Assembly: GCF_021183825.1 (NCBI RefSeq)
Contig: NZ_CP089211.1
Span: 2,108,001 to 2,172,000, forward strand
Reading direction: 5' to 3'
DNA length: 64,000 nt
Source: Sinomicrobium kalidii
GTDB lineage: Bacteria > Bacteroidota > Bacteroidia > Flavobacteriales > Flavobacteriaceae
Position 1 is the stretch's first letter. The number at the start of each line of letters is the position of its first letter. Under the pieces are notes generated by a model. It ran no database searches and was not told the origin of the DNA. It saw nothing but the letters and a program-made list of their open reading frames with translations. The translations under genes and the position numbers were made by a program. This document shows, piece by piece, positions 43,314 to 53,717 of the stretch.

Positions 43314-46300
43314 ATGGAGCGATCAAACTTTTCAAATATGAGATTTACGAGTACCTTTTTTTTACGGATCACGCCTTTACTGGCAATTCTACTTACATGT
43401 ATGGCATCATTTCAGTCTGTTCATGCTCAATCAGAATTCTCGCTTCCCAAAATCACGCCTCTTACACCTAATGCGGCCGAATTCAACCGGTATGGTGATT
43501 ATAAGGTTAGTGCTCTTACCGGGAGACCTGAAATTAATATTCCTGTCTATACGATAGAAACACCCCGGCTTTCACTTCCTATAAGTTTAAATTATCATGC
43601 CTCAGGAATCAAAGTAAGTCAAGTCGCTACCTGGGCTGGTCTTGGATTTTCGCTAAACGCGGGCGGGGTAATATCCCGAACCGTAAGAGGGCTTCCGGAT
43701 GAAGTGGCTGATGGTTGGGTTAAGCACAATGCATCTACTCTTGATATCATGAATCTGACAGATGCAGAAGAAGTCCGAAAATATGCGGATCTTTCCAAAG
43801 ATTCTTCTCCGGATTTTTTCAGCTATAACATCCCTTCAAAGGCAGGGAAATTTGTTTATAGAAAATCATTGACAGCTTTTGAAGCTGTTCCATTCGAGCC
43901 TATAGAGATTAAATGGACTAACTCCTCGCAAGATAATAATGCTTTTGAAATTACCGATGAAAATGGTATACGGTATGTTTTTGAACAAAGACAACTGTTT
44001 TTCAATGATAATGCTACGGAGGTTCCAGCAGGATTAAGAAATTATATACAATCCTGGTATCTGACTAAAATGATCTCTGCGGATGGTTCGGATGTTATTT
44101 CTTTTGAATATGAAATCGGCGCGGTTATCACACCTATTTCCGAAGGACGTTCAACGCTACCGGAATGGCTTGTACAGAGAAAATATTATAGTATTTATAG
44201 CGGTCTTAATGGCAATTATCTCTCTAATTCAACCAGTGAACAAACCGACTTCATTAATACAGCTGAACCCAGGCTAAAGCAAATCACTTTCCGTAACGGG
44301 AAAGTGGTTTTTCATGCTAATACGGGGAGAAAAGATTATCCGGGGCCTATGCTTGACAGCATTACGGTCCATACCAAAAATAGTTCCGGGAGGTATGATC
44401 GCATTCGCAAATTTGCCTTTGATTATACCTATTTCACAACAGACAATCCAGTTTTACAGTACGATTACAGGTTAAAATTAACTTCTTTGACTGAAGTTGA
44501 TCTCAGTGGGGAAAACAATCATAAAACCCATAAGTTTTTCTACAATCAATCGGTGAAGCTACCGTCTACACAGTCAACTGCCCAGGATTATTGGGGATAT
44601 TACAATGGGAGAGATCAGGGGTTCCTTCCGAATGTACCTCCAGCCCTTCCTGAGTTACAACAAGTGTTTGGCAGTAAAAACATTGGGGCTGCTGACCGAA
44701 GAGTTAGTGAAGAACATATTCAGGCCGGGATGCTTCAAAAAATTGTTTACCCTCCGGGAGGATATTCATCATTCAAATTTGAATCGAATAAATATATGAC
44801 AGAGGCTACCACCAGTCCGATTAATTATTCTATTGTCCCTTCTACAAGGGTTACGGCAGCAGGGATGACAAATCCTGTAACAAAAACGATAAATTTCACT
44901 TGGCCGAACAATGCTATTACACGGGGAACGGTTAACATTCATTTTTCTCCTCATGGAGATCCAGGACCTTTTGATGTGAATACGATGCAAAAGGTAGAGA
45001 TCAGGGATTTAACCGATAACAAATCGATGGGGGCATGGTCTCATAATCAGGATTTCTCCTCTCCAAAGGATATTCAAGAGGTGATTGATTTTATAAAAGG
45101 ACACGAATATTCTATCAAGATTACTGTTCGTGATGAGGTTTCACAACTCTCACCTACTTACGTAACAGCTTCAATTTATACCATAAAAGATGTTACCGTA
45201 GAACCTAAAGTAGTTAGCGGAGGGGGACTTCGTATTGCTGAAATTAGTCACTATACAAAAAATAATGTATTGGCCAATACTGAAAAATATTCTTATGGCA
45301 CTGGAGATAACGGGATAGGGGAAATCCTGAGATCAGATAAAGATTTCAACGAAAATTATTATAAGAAAAAAACACGGGTGAAAAAACCTGCCAATGAATG
45401 CGATACTGCATTACCCTGTGCTTGTCATTTGGATATTCGAAACGAAGTTATTTATATAGGAGAAGGATCTTATTCCCAAGTTACTTTAGAAGGCGCGCAT
45501 ATTATCTATAATTCCGTAACCAAAAAAAAATATGGATCGGGAGGAGAGATTAATGGGAAAACAGTGTATAGTGCAGATGTCAATATGGTTATTGACAGTA
45601 TCTATAATCCGAATGTTCCCGGACAAAGGGAGTATTTAAACAATACCCTGGATGGATACAAGATACCGTCTGAGAAACATTATGCTTATGATAATGAAAC
45701 CGGAAATTATCGTTTGGTGAAAGAAAAGATTTATGATTATTCACTATTTGAAACCCCTGGAGAATATTCAGTTAATGTACATCGGAAAATGTATAATTCA
45801 GGAAACTGTTATGCCGTTAGGTGGGATGACTTTCAACGCCGGAATTATGACCTGCGATTCGGATGTTACAAACTGACCCGTATTACGGAAAGAGACCATC
45901 AAAGAGAAGGAGGTCCTATTGAAAAAATTACACAATATTCCTATGATAATAAGAATCACTTGTTCCCCACAAGAACAGAGACCACCCGTAGTGATGAGAC
46001 GAAGGTAATAACAGTGACAACCTATCCCCCAGATTATGCTTCCGGTTCCACTTTTATTGAGGACATGAAATCCGGGCACCTTATTAACTATCCTATTGAG
46101 CGCATTGCTTATCAGGATAAAGGAGGTGCTAAAACCATTCTTTCGGGAAGTCTTACCAAATACCACGAAGGGGGGAAAGGATTAAAATCTTCCGAATCAC
46201 TTCTGGAACCTTCTACACCGGTGACACTGAGTTCTTTTAAGTTCTCTAATCGGGCCAAAGGGATAATTCCTACGAATAACAACACACCAACAGCTTTCAG

Positions 46301-46721
46301 CCCTGATAGCCGATATAAGCAGCGGCTGGTGTATAATCGCTATGACAACCAGGCTAATCTCCTCCAATATACACTTTCTAACGGACCCAGTACATCTTTC
46401 ATCTGGGGGTATAATGGGCAATATCCCGTTGCCAGGATCGAAAATGCCACCTATACGCAAATCGAAGGGCTTACAGGTTTTGGAACCGGTTTTAATCTGG
46501 GGGCTAAAGGATTGAGTCCTACTCAGGAAAATTCCCTGCGAAGCCTTTCTAATACCCAGGTCACGACCTATACACATAAGCCTTTGATAGGGGTAAGTAC
46601 GATCACCGATCCGAGAGGCGAAAAGACTACCTACACCTATGACACTTTTAATCGTCTGGAATTTATCAAAGACGAGACCAATAAATTATTGGAAGCATAT
46701 AAATACCACTATAAAAATTAA
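43314..46721 (+). CDS. RHS/YD-repeat shell protein, N-terminal type (RHS-A2)
   Basis: The 1135-residue paralogue of RHS-A1 has a signal peptide (cleavage near SVHAQ; a second possible ATG lies at 43338), the N-terminal block ALTGRPEINIPVYTI, SLPISLNYHASGIKV, TWAGLGFSLNAGGVISR, YD-like repeats, and the same C-terminal ending (PLIGVSTITDPRGEKTTYTYDTFNRLEFI, EAYKYHYKN). It has about 200 residues more than RHS-A1 in the middle, including a CDTALPCACH cysteine cluster. No toxin domain is present. RHS-B2 starts 6 bp downstream. Confidence 0.8.
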   Translation: MERSNFSNMRFTSTFFLRITPLLAILLTCMASFQSVHAQSEFSLPKITPLTPNAAEFNRYGDYKVSALTGRPEINIPVYTIETPRLSLPISLNYHASGIKVSQVATWAGLGFSLNAGGVISRTVRGLPDEVADGWVKHNASTLDIMNLTDAEEVRKYADLSKDSSPDFFSYNIPSKAGKFVYRKSLTAFEAVPFEPIEIKWTNSSQDNNAFEITDENGIRYVFEQRQLFFNDNATEVPAGLRNYIQSWYLTKMISADGSDVISFEYEIGAVITPISEGRSTLPEWLVQRKYYSIYSGLNGNYLSNSTSEQTDFINTAEPRLKQITFRNGKVVFHANTGRKDYPGPMLDSITVHTKNSSGRYDRIRKFAFDYTYFTTDNPVLQYDYRLKLTSLTEVDLSGENNHKTHKFFYNQSVKLPSTQSTAQDYWGYYNGRDQGFLPNVPPALPELQQVFGSKNIGAADRRVSEEHIQAGMLQKIVYPPGGYSSFKFESNKYMTEATTSPINYSIVPSTRVTAAGMTNPVTKTINFTWPNNAITRGTVNIHFSPHGDPGPFDVNTMQKVEIRDLTDNKSMGAWSHNQDFSSPKDIQEVIDFIKGHEYSIKITVRDEVSQLSPTYVTASIYTIKDVTVEPKVVSGGGLRIAEISHYTKNNVLANTEKYSYGTGDNGIGEILRSDKDFNENYYKKKTRVKKPANECDTALPCACHLDIRNEVIYIGEGSYSQVTLEGAHIIYNSVTKKKYGSGGEINGKTVYSADVNMVIDSIYNPNVPGQREYLNNTLDGYKIPSEKHYAYDNETGNYRLVKEKIYDYSLFETPGEYSVNVHRKMYNSGNCYAVRWDDFQRRNYDLRFGCYKLTRITERDHQREGGPIEKITQYSYDNKNHLFPTRTETTRSDETKVITVTTYPPDYASGSTFIEDMKSGHLINYPIERIAYQDKGGAKTILSGSLTKYHEGGKGLKSSESLLEPSTPVTLSSFKFSNRAKGIIPTNNNTPTAFSPDSRYKQRLVYNRYDNQANLLQYTLSNGPSTSFIWGYNGQYPVARIENATYTQIEGLTGFGTGFNLGAKGLSPTQENSLRSLSNTQVTTYTHKPLIGVSTITDPRGEKTTYTYDTFNRLEFIKDETNKLLEAYKYHYKN

Positions 46722-46727
46722 AGGAAG

Positions 46728-49700
46728 ATGAAAGCACAAATACTGTTATATACGCTATGCAGCCTGTTTTTTTGCGGACAGTTGCTCGCCCAGGACCCGC
46801 CTGCTACGATAGTCAAACAAAACTATACGCTGAATTCCGGGCAGAGCCAAAGCTACACAGCTACGCAGAGCATTACCTTAAAACCCACCACCTGGATCAA
46901 GGCCGGGAGTACCTTTTCAGCCAAGGTGGTTTCCGACGCCTATATTCCCATTGCCATTAGTAGCACAGAGAATTATATTCTGACCCGCAGTTACCAGAAA
47001 GGGATGACCGGTAGCGGAGGAATAACCGAAAACAAGGATGTGTCGACCGGGTGGTGTATTACGATGGCCTGGGCCGTCCCAAACAGGAAATAGCCATTAA
47101 AGCGTCTGACGGAAAACAAGATTTGATCACCCATATCGAATATGATGAGTTTGGCAGGCAGGACAAAGAGTACCTGCCCTATCGGGCCGGGCAGAACAAG
47201 GGGCAGTTTAATGGCAGTGCATTGTCTCAGACCAACAGTTTTTATAACACAACTAAATACGAAAACACGACGAACCCTTACAGCGAAAAGGTCTTTGAAC
47301 CTTCGCCCCTGAACCGCGTGGAAGAGGTCGGTGCCCCGGGAACCCCGTGGAAGGCCAGTCCCAACAGCGATAATGACCATACGATTAAATACCGATATAC
47401 GACCAATGGGGATAGTGGAGTACGTTTATATCAAGTAAGCTTAACTTCAGATTACACCCCGAGTTTAGAAGCATCCGGACTTTATGAGGCCAACCAACTC
47501 TATGCGACAGTGACCAAAGACGAGAACTGGCAACCGGGAGATGGTCACCTGCATACGACTTGGGAATTTAAGGACAAACAGGACCGGGTGATACTCAAAC
47601 GTACCTATGCTACTGTAAACGGTGCCGTAAAGAACCACGACACCTATTATGTCTATGATGATTACGGGAATTTAACCTATGTGCTCCCGCCCAAGGTCAA
47701 CACTTCGGACGGGGTGTCTACCGCAGAATTGAATGAATTGTGCTACCAGTACCGGTATGACGCAAGAAACCGGCTAATCGAAAAGAAACTTCCCGGGAAG
47801 GGTAAAGAATATATTGTCTACAATAAGCTGGACCAGCCTGTAATGACGCAGGACACGAAATTAAAGAATCAAAATAAATGGTTGTTTACCAAGTATGATG
47901 CTTTTGGGCGGGTGGCCTATACCGGGGTAAAGCACCATGCAGGAGATAGAGAAGCATTCCAAAACTCAGCCAACAACACTACCAGTTTTAAGCAATACGA
48001 AACTAAGACTACAACAGCCAATACTTATGCAGGAACTTCGGTATATTATACCAAAGATGCCATTCCCAAGACTATGGATGAGATCCATACGATCAATTAT
48101 TACGATAACTATACTTTTAACAAGGCCGGGTTAACGGTCCCCACGACGGTACTGGGACAAACAGTGGATACAAGAACCAAAACCTTAGCCACAGGGAGTA
48201 AGACCAGGGTGTTGGGCACCAACCACTGGATCACAACGATCAATGCCTATGACAAAAAGGGGAGGTTGATCTATACGGCCACGAAAAACCCTTACCTGAA
48301 CACTACGGATATTGTAGAAAGTAAGCTGGACTTTGCAGGCAAGGTATTGGAAACGAAAACCACCCATACCAAAGGGAACAACCCTGCCATAGTAACGGTA
48401 GATAAGTTTGAATACGACCATATGGGCAGGCTGCTGACGCAAACCCAGAAGGTGAACAACCAGGCAGAAGAACTGATTGCTGAAAACACCTATGATGACT
48501 TGGGGCAACTGGAGCAGAAAAAGGTAGGGAATACCCGGAGCAAGCCTCTACAAACAATAGACTATGCTTATAATGTACGGGGCTGGCTAAAGGCGATCAA
48601 CGACGCAGATAACCTGGGGAACAGTCTGTTCGGTTTCCAGGTGAATTACAACACCAGCCGCAGTGGAGCGGTACCTGCACTGTATAATGGCAATATAGCA
48701 GAGACCTATTGGAAAACGGCCAATGACAATACGTTAAGGCGATATGCTTATACCTATGACGCTTTGAACCGTATTACCTCGGGATTGTATAACGGAGGCG
48801 GACATACCAACCGCTATACGTTAAAGGACATCGCCTATGACAAAAACGGGAATATTACCCAACTGACCCGTAATGGCGCCATAAATACCAATGCTTCTTC
48901 ATTTGGAGAAATGGACAGGTTGAGCTATGCGTATTACAATGGGGGGAATTTTTTAGTCAAGGTAAGTGATGCCGCCAATAAGACCTATGGTTTTAAGGAT
49001 GGCAGTAATACAGATAATGATTATGGCCGGGATGCCAATGGTAATACGACAAGGGACAGGAACAAGGGGATTACATCTATTGCCTATAATCATCTAAATC
49101 TACCGACCCGGATAAGTTTCGGAACCAATAAAATTGACTATATTTACGATGCCTCGGGGATCAAGTTAGAGAAGGCGGTCACCCGGGGAAGTTCTGTGAC
49201 AACTACCGAGTATGCCGGGAATTACATCTATGAGAACAGCCAGTTAAAGCAGGTAAGCCACCCGGAAGGGTATTTTGAGCCGAAAGCCGGCGGAAGCTAT
49301 CAGTATGTGTATTATCTTAAAGATCATCAAAACAACGTAAGGATTACGTTTGCGGATGACAATGGTGATGGTGTCGTAGGGACTTCAGAGACCAGAAGGG
49401 AACAAAACTATTACCCTTTCGGGCTGGAACATCGGGGGTATAATGGAGAGACATACGGGGTGAAGAGCAATCTTAAAACGTTCCAGGATCAGGAATTTAC
49501 CGAGGATTTAGGATTAAATGTCCACGAATGGAAATACAGAATAAGCGACCCAGCTATTGGACGTTTTTGGCAAATAGACCCCTTGGCAGAAGATTACGTG
49601 CATAATGGTGTATACAACTTCTCTGAAAACAGAGTTATTGATGGAATCGAATTAGAAGGGCTAGAATGGAAGAGTGTTAAAGACGATAACGGAAACACAA

Positions 49701-50278
49701 ACCTAACACTTACCGTACAGCTTTATAATGATGCTGGATTGAAAGATAAGCAACTAACAAAAGTAAAAGAAAGTATTAGGGAACAATTTGCAGAATCATA
49801 TAGTAATAGTGATGAAAATATAACTGCATCGTTGGTTATAGAAGATGCTAAAGAAGCTAAAGGCGACTTTTTAGTAACGTTAACAGAACAAACTTCCAGT
49901 CCTGTTTATGATGATGAAGGCAATAAAACCGGTATAACTTACAAAGGAGGAAAGACAGGAGAATTGGGGAAAACCCAAAAAAATAATTTTGAAGTAACTG
50001 CTAAAAGAGATGGTAGTAAAAGAAGCAATTCAGATATATCAAGAAGTTTTTCTCATGAAGCTGGACATACAGCTGGATTGCGACACCCTTGGAGTTCTAA
50101 ACAAAAAGTGGATGACATAAAACAAGGAGCTGAAGGGGTAAAAGCGAGTACCGTTAGGAAAAATTTAATGAACTCTGGAGCAAACAAGATAAAAGCCAAT
50201 AGGTCAACATCAGGAACTCAACTTACAAAAGGTCAATTAAAGAGCGCCGATGAGTTAGTGAGAAATCAGCAAAATTAG
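46728..50278 (+). pseudogene. DUF6443/RHS-core toxin (RHS-B2), metzincin-like tip, with frameshift
   Basis: A signal peptide and short head start at 46728 but that frame ends at 47093. The DUF6443 block continues in another frame from about 47042 (VVYYDGLGRPKQE, matching RHS-B1). A single missing base in GATGTGTCGAC (about 47042) explains the break. The rest has YD repeats and the RHS core (LGLNVHEWKYRISDPAIGRFW, DPLAEDY) up to about 49665. The tip holds HEAGHTAGLRH at 50054-50086, a metzincin zinc motif HExxHxxGxxH, and LMNSG further on as a possible Met-turn. It is a metallopeptidase toxin, probably non-functional unless the frame is restored. Confidence 0.8.
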
Positions 50279-50282
50279 TGCT

Positions 50283-50744
50283 ATGAAGAAATATTTTTTA
50301 ATTGCCGTAGTTACAGTAATAACAGTAAGTTGTCGTTCTCAAGACGGAATAGTAAAAAGCCTTAGTTGTGAAGGCAATGTGGATGTTCAATATGAAAAAG
50401 CAGATGCCCAAGCAAGAAAAGAAGGTTTGGTTGCGGATAAAAATCTTGAATCATTTATTGTCCATTTTCTCTATGATTTTGATGGTCAGGTAAAGGGTTA
50501 CGTTAACAATAAACTTCTATTTAATGAGTATATTAAAACCAATGAAGCAACAGATAAGACAGGTAAGTATTTTGGTTATAGTTATGCAAAAGACCAAGAA
50601 ACCCCAATTTTAAAAGTTGTAACAGACAAGGGAAATTGCTTTGATATTAGAATAAATAGGGATTATAAGTTAGTATATGTATATTTTTCAGAAACGGAGA
50701 GATGGACTGTTCGTTTTTCCAATATACACTATGCAGAACATTAA
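50283..50744 (+). CDS. lipoprotein, candidate immunity protein for the metallopeptidase tip
   Basis: This 153-residue protein has a lipoprotein signal with lipobox VTVSC (Cys17). The mature part is mixed alpha/beta and otherwise unrecognised. It starts 4 bp after RHS-B2. A lipid-anchored immunity protein would place protection in the periplasm, which fits a peptidase that attacks periplasmic or envelope proteins. The other immunity candidates in this window are cytoplasmic or inner-membrane proteins. Confidence 0.6.
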   Translation: MKKYFLIAVVTVITVSCRSQDGIVKSLSCEGNVDVQYEKADAQARKEGLVADKNLESFIVHFLYDFDGQVKGYVNNKLLFNEYIKTNEATDKTGKYFGYSYAKDQETPILKVVTDKGNCFDIRINRDYKLVYVYFSETERWTVRFSNIHYAEH

Positions 50745-50962
50745 AACTAAAACCGCCTCAATGGACTGAACCCCAAAAGTTGGACGGTTAAACAAAATTT
50801 TTGTCTTAGCAAATAATCTGGGCTGGTGTGGCGAGGGCATTAATCATTTTTTGTTATCGTCAACCATAACAAACGTTCTTTGAATAAAAACCAAGGTCAT
50901 TTTTAGGATAGCTTCGGCAAAAGTGTGCCTCATTGTAATTTTTTTGTATTAGTGCATACACT
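50745..50962. mobile_element. possible insertion-sequence end and spacer before displaced tip
   Basis: The sequence GACTGAACCCCAAAAGTTGG at about 50764 resembles the terminal repeat of IS3-type elements. No transposase gene follows: the rest to 50962 has short unrelated frames. At 50963 homology to RHS-B2 starts abruptly. I read it as an IS remnant or solo end that may mark the breakpoint of the displaced tip; confidence is low. Confidence 0.35.
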
Positions 50963-51052
50963 GGGAATTACATCTATGAGAACAACCAACTCAAACAGGT
51001 AAGCCACCCGGAAGGGTATTTTGAACCGAAAGCTGGCGGTGGTTATCAGTAT

Positions 51053-52159
51053 GTGTATCGCTTAACGGATATATGGGGTAATACACGGGTAACCTATGCA
51101 GACGACAATGGTGATGGCGTAGTAGGCACATCGGAGATCAGAAGAGAGCAGAACTATTACCCTGGCGGGTTAGAACATCGCGGCTATAATGGTGCCATGT
51201 CCGGGGTAAAGAATAACCTGAAGACCTATCAGGGGCAGGAGTTCACCGAAGATTTAGGCTTAAATACCCACGAGTGGAGATATAGGATAAGTGATCCTGC
51301 AACACTTCGCTTTTGGCAGATAGACCCGTTGGCCGAAGATTATTATTACAACGCTACCTATGCCTTTGCAGAGAATAAACTCGGTATGGGTACAGAGTTG
51401 GAAGGGGCTGAAATACACACCTGGCTCCAACAAAAAGCGGTAGAAGATGCTGTTCGAAATCCTAGTGGTGTAGGGGCACATACCATAGGCGTATCCCAAG
51501 GGCTTGCCAATACAGTAACAGATGTGGTTGATGCCGTGTCTAATCCTGTCCAAACATTAAAAGGTGCGGGAAATGCTGCATTATGGCTTGCTGTAGGCTC
51601 TCAATTTTCTGAACAAGTTGATGGTGCGCTTGGCACAAATTCTTCAGGTGCAGGAGATGCTATTTTAAATTCGGTAGTCCAGGGTGGAAATAATCTAATC
51701 AATGGAAACGGTATTGAAAGAGGTACGACTATTGGAGAGATCGGAGGAGCCGCCTTAGGAACTAAAGGTCTAAATGCAACATTTAAAGGAGCCGCAACGA
51801 TATTAAAAGGAACAAAAGCAGCTACAACAACTACAGCTTTAGCCAATTATTATCCTGCAAATAATGGAGCTTTAGGAAGGGTAACAACTACAACATTAGA
51901 AGTTGGTCAGCAAATAGATAGATTTGGTAATTTAGGAGGTAAATATTTTTCTCCGACTGGTACTCCATTGTTAAAAAGAGCGTTACCTGCTGGAGCAAAT
52001 ACAAGTATTTATAATTCCTTTGAAGTTACTAAACCTTTTTCAGTACAACAATCGACAGTAGCTCCTGCTTTTGGAAAAGTAGGTACAGGAACACAATATT
52101 TTTCTCCTTTTTTAAATGCAGAAGAATTGTTAAAAGGTGGCTTTATTAAATCCAATTAG
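51053..52159 (+). CDS. displaced RHS tip with TNT-type NAD+ glycohydrolase domain
   Basis: Homology to RHS-B2 starts at 50963 (matching 49217) and continues through the core to about 51409; the GTG at 51053 is only the first possible start in this open frame. After a Gly/Ala-rich linker the last 95 residues have the tuberculosis-necrotizing-toxin pattern: LEVGQQIDRFG, GKYFSPTGTP, KRALPAG, YNSFEVTKPFSV, APAFGKVGTGTQYF and EELLKGGFI. TNT enzymes destroy NAD+ in target cells; the GTQY glutamine matches the key Gln of the family. Without a signal or shell it is an archived tip, ready for recombination into RHS-B2. Confidence 0.82.
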   Translation: MYRLTDIWGNTRVTYADDNGDGVVGTSEIRREQNYYPGGLEHRGYNGAMSGVKNNLKTYQGQEFTEDLGLNTHEWRYRISDPATLRFWQIDPLAEDYYYNATYAFAENKLGMGTELEGAEIHTWLQQKAVEDAVRNPSGVGAHTIGVSQGLANTVTDVVDAVSNPVQTLKGAGNAALWLAVGSQFSEQVDGALGTNSSGAGDAILNSVVQGGNNLINGNGIERGTTIGEIGGAALGTKGLNATFKGAATILKGTKAATTTTALANYYPANNGALGRVTTTTLEVGQQIDRFGNLGGKYFSPTGTPLLKRALPAGANTSIYNSFEVTKPFSVQQSTVAPAFGKVGTGTQYFSPFLNAEELLKGGFIKSN

Positions 52160-52166
52160 TGTGGTT

Positions 52167-52418
52167 ATGACTAAATGTGAATTAAAATCAGAGTTAAATA
52201 AAATCAGAGTCTCAGAAAGAAGTTATTCTTTAAATGAAGGTGTTAAGACTGATGCCTATATTATAGAAAAACACAATGATATATGGAAATTTTATTACTT
52301 TGATGAAAAAGGGCAAGAATCAGATTATAATTTATTTAAAAGCGAAGAAGATGCTTACAGTTTTTTACTTGAAAAGTTCAAAGAACAATTAAAGTTATTA
52401 GGTAAAAAAAGCTTTTAA
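52167..52418 (+). CDS. candidate immunity protein for the TNT tip
   Basis: This 83-residue soluble protein starts at the ATG 7 bp after the toxin stop; a longer frame from 52137 only overlaps the toxin. The sequence (YIIEKHNDIWKFYYFDEKGQE, then a DAYSFLLEKFKEQL helix) is compact and of a size seen for antitoxins of TNT-like enzymes. It is not recognised as a named family. Cytoplasmic location fits protection of NAD+. Confidence 0.58.
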   Translation: MTKCELKSELNKIRVSERSYSLNEGVKTDAYIIEKHNDIWKFYYFDEKGQESDYNLFKSEEDAYSFLLEKFKEQLKLLGKKSF

Positions 52419-52423
52419 AAAAA

Positions 52424-52664
52424 TGAATCAAAAGCAGATTTTAGGTTATATTTTTTATGCAATTGCATTTTACTTTGTTTTTCAATCGTTGGTAGAATAG
52501 GTGAATTTTTGGGTGATTTTATAAGTATAGCTAACATATTTTCTTCTGAGATAGACGGTTTACAAAGAGGGCAAATTATTGGTAGTGTTGTTTTTTGGAT
52601 ATTACTTATTGTAGTGATTTATTACCTTTTTAAATATGGCAATAAATATATAAAAAGCAAATAG
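52424..52664 (+). pseudogene. small membrane protein with frameshift
   Basis: A frame from ATG 52424 gives a first hydrophobic helix (MNQKQILGYIFYAIAFYFVF) and stops after 25 codons. A second frame continues (IGEFLGDFISIANIF, then SVVFWILLIVVIYYLFKYG) to TAG 52662-52664. One extra T in the T5 run at 52478-52482 would join them into an 80-residue protein with two transmembrane helices. It lies at the end of the TNT cassette and may be a second immunity component. Confidence 0.5.
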
Positions 52665-52724
52665 AAAAGCCACTCTCTTGAAGTGCTCCAAAATAGTGCC
52701 TAACTTTTTGAGGGCACTTCATCC

Positions 52725-52822
52725 TCGCTCTATGAAGTGTTGCAGGCGAATGTCTCCGACTTCGCAGCTCATTTACGTTAATGAAAATAAATAGGTAAAG
52801 CCCCTACTTCGGCAAGTGCTAT
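52725..52822 (+). repeat. RAYT-associated half element closing the second toxin array
   Basis: Contains CTCTATGAAGTGTTGCAGG, CGAATGTCTCCGACTTCGCAG, TAATGAAAATAAATAGGTAAA and CCCCTACTTCGGCAAGTGCT, the leader end of the RAYT element. It bounds the array on the far side, as at other cassette borders. Confidence 0.65.
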
Positions 52823-53717
52823 TAGTTTAGCATTCTATATTTACAGGAAGTTTAATCATATTGAATTTCTGAAAAACCAGAAGGAAAGCGTCACTGCGAG
52901 AATTAACATTTAGGCAATCGGATAAATTGAGGAGACGCTTCTTTGCGATGTATATAAGGAACTCATGGGGTAGCCCTTCGACTTCGCGAGGGCCTCTAAA
53001 ACCATCCCCACACCAAGGAGGAAATCCCGAAGGGATAACCCCCAAAAACATTCGTGTATCCGTGGCACCCCACAGACTTTTAAAGCCCGGAAAACCGCCA
53101 TAAACACACCCCCGTATACACTGGGGGGAACCCGGTATGCAACTCACCTGCTCCCCTTAGCTGCTTACCGGCTTGCTTTTGATATCATACCCGGCTGCTT
53201 TGGCCGCTGACAGGCTTGTGTTTATATACTGTCCGAAACAGGAGAACGGCCGGAAGGGTCCCGTTGGCCGTATACGGCCTTTTTTCTGCCGCTTACCGGG
53301 TTGCTTTTGATATCATACCCGTACGGGTGTACCACATACCGGGGCAGGTGCCCGGCATACCCGGTCGGGTTTATCACGTACCGGATTATATTTACCGCAT
53401 GCCGGGTTAGGTTGACCACTAACCGGATTACCGCTGATGACATACCGGGGTGGGTTAACCACATACAGAACCTTCCCGGCAGCCGGGAAGGTTCTGTTTA
53501 CCATCCAGGGAGACCGCTATGCTGCGCTATGGACCTCCTTAACGGTAAAGGGCACAGGAAGTGAATACAAACCCGGTCGGGTTAGCAGTAAACACAGTAG
53601 CCTGTGAATATATACGCAAATACAAAAGCGGCGAACCGGTTTCAGTCCGCCGCTTAAGGGGTGGCCTTTACGGCCCGCCCTCCCCGGCTCAGTGAATACA
53701 CATTCCCTTAAATGGGG
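52823..53717. other. intergenic region with palindromes and degenerate repeats
   Basis: There is no convincing gene. It contains a copy of the dispersed word AAAACATTCGTGTATCCGTG (about 53045), two copies of TTGCTTTTGATATCATACCC (about 53173 and 53303), a palindrome GGCCGTATACGGCC followed by a T-run (53266-53285) that could terminate transcription, and a degenerate series of ACCACATACCGG/GGTTGACCACTAACCGG units of about 22-26 bp between 53330 and 53465. The short frames that cross it translate these repeats. Confidence 0.5.
53467..53495. terminator. strong hairpin in the intergenic region
   Basis: A 13-bp perfect stem AGAACCTTCCCGG/CCGGGAAGGTTCT encloses the loop CAG and is followed by GTTT. 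It is a plausible bidirectional terminator between the toxin array and the minus-strand lysis-like genes. Confidence 0.55.
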
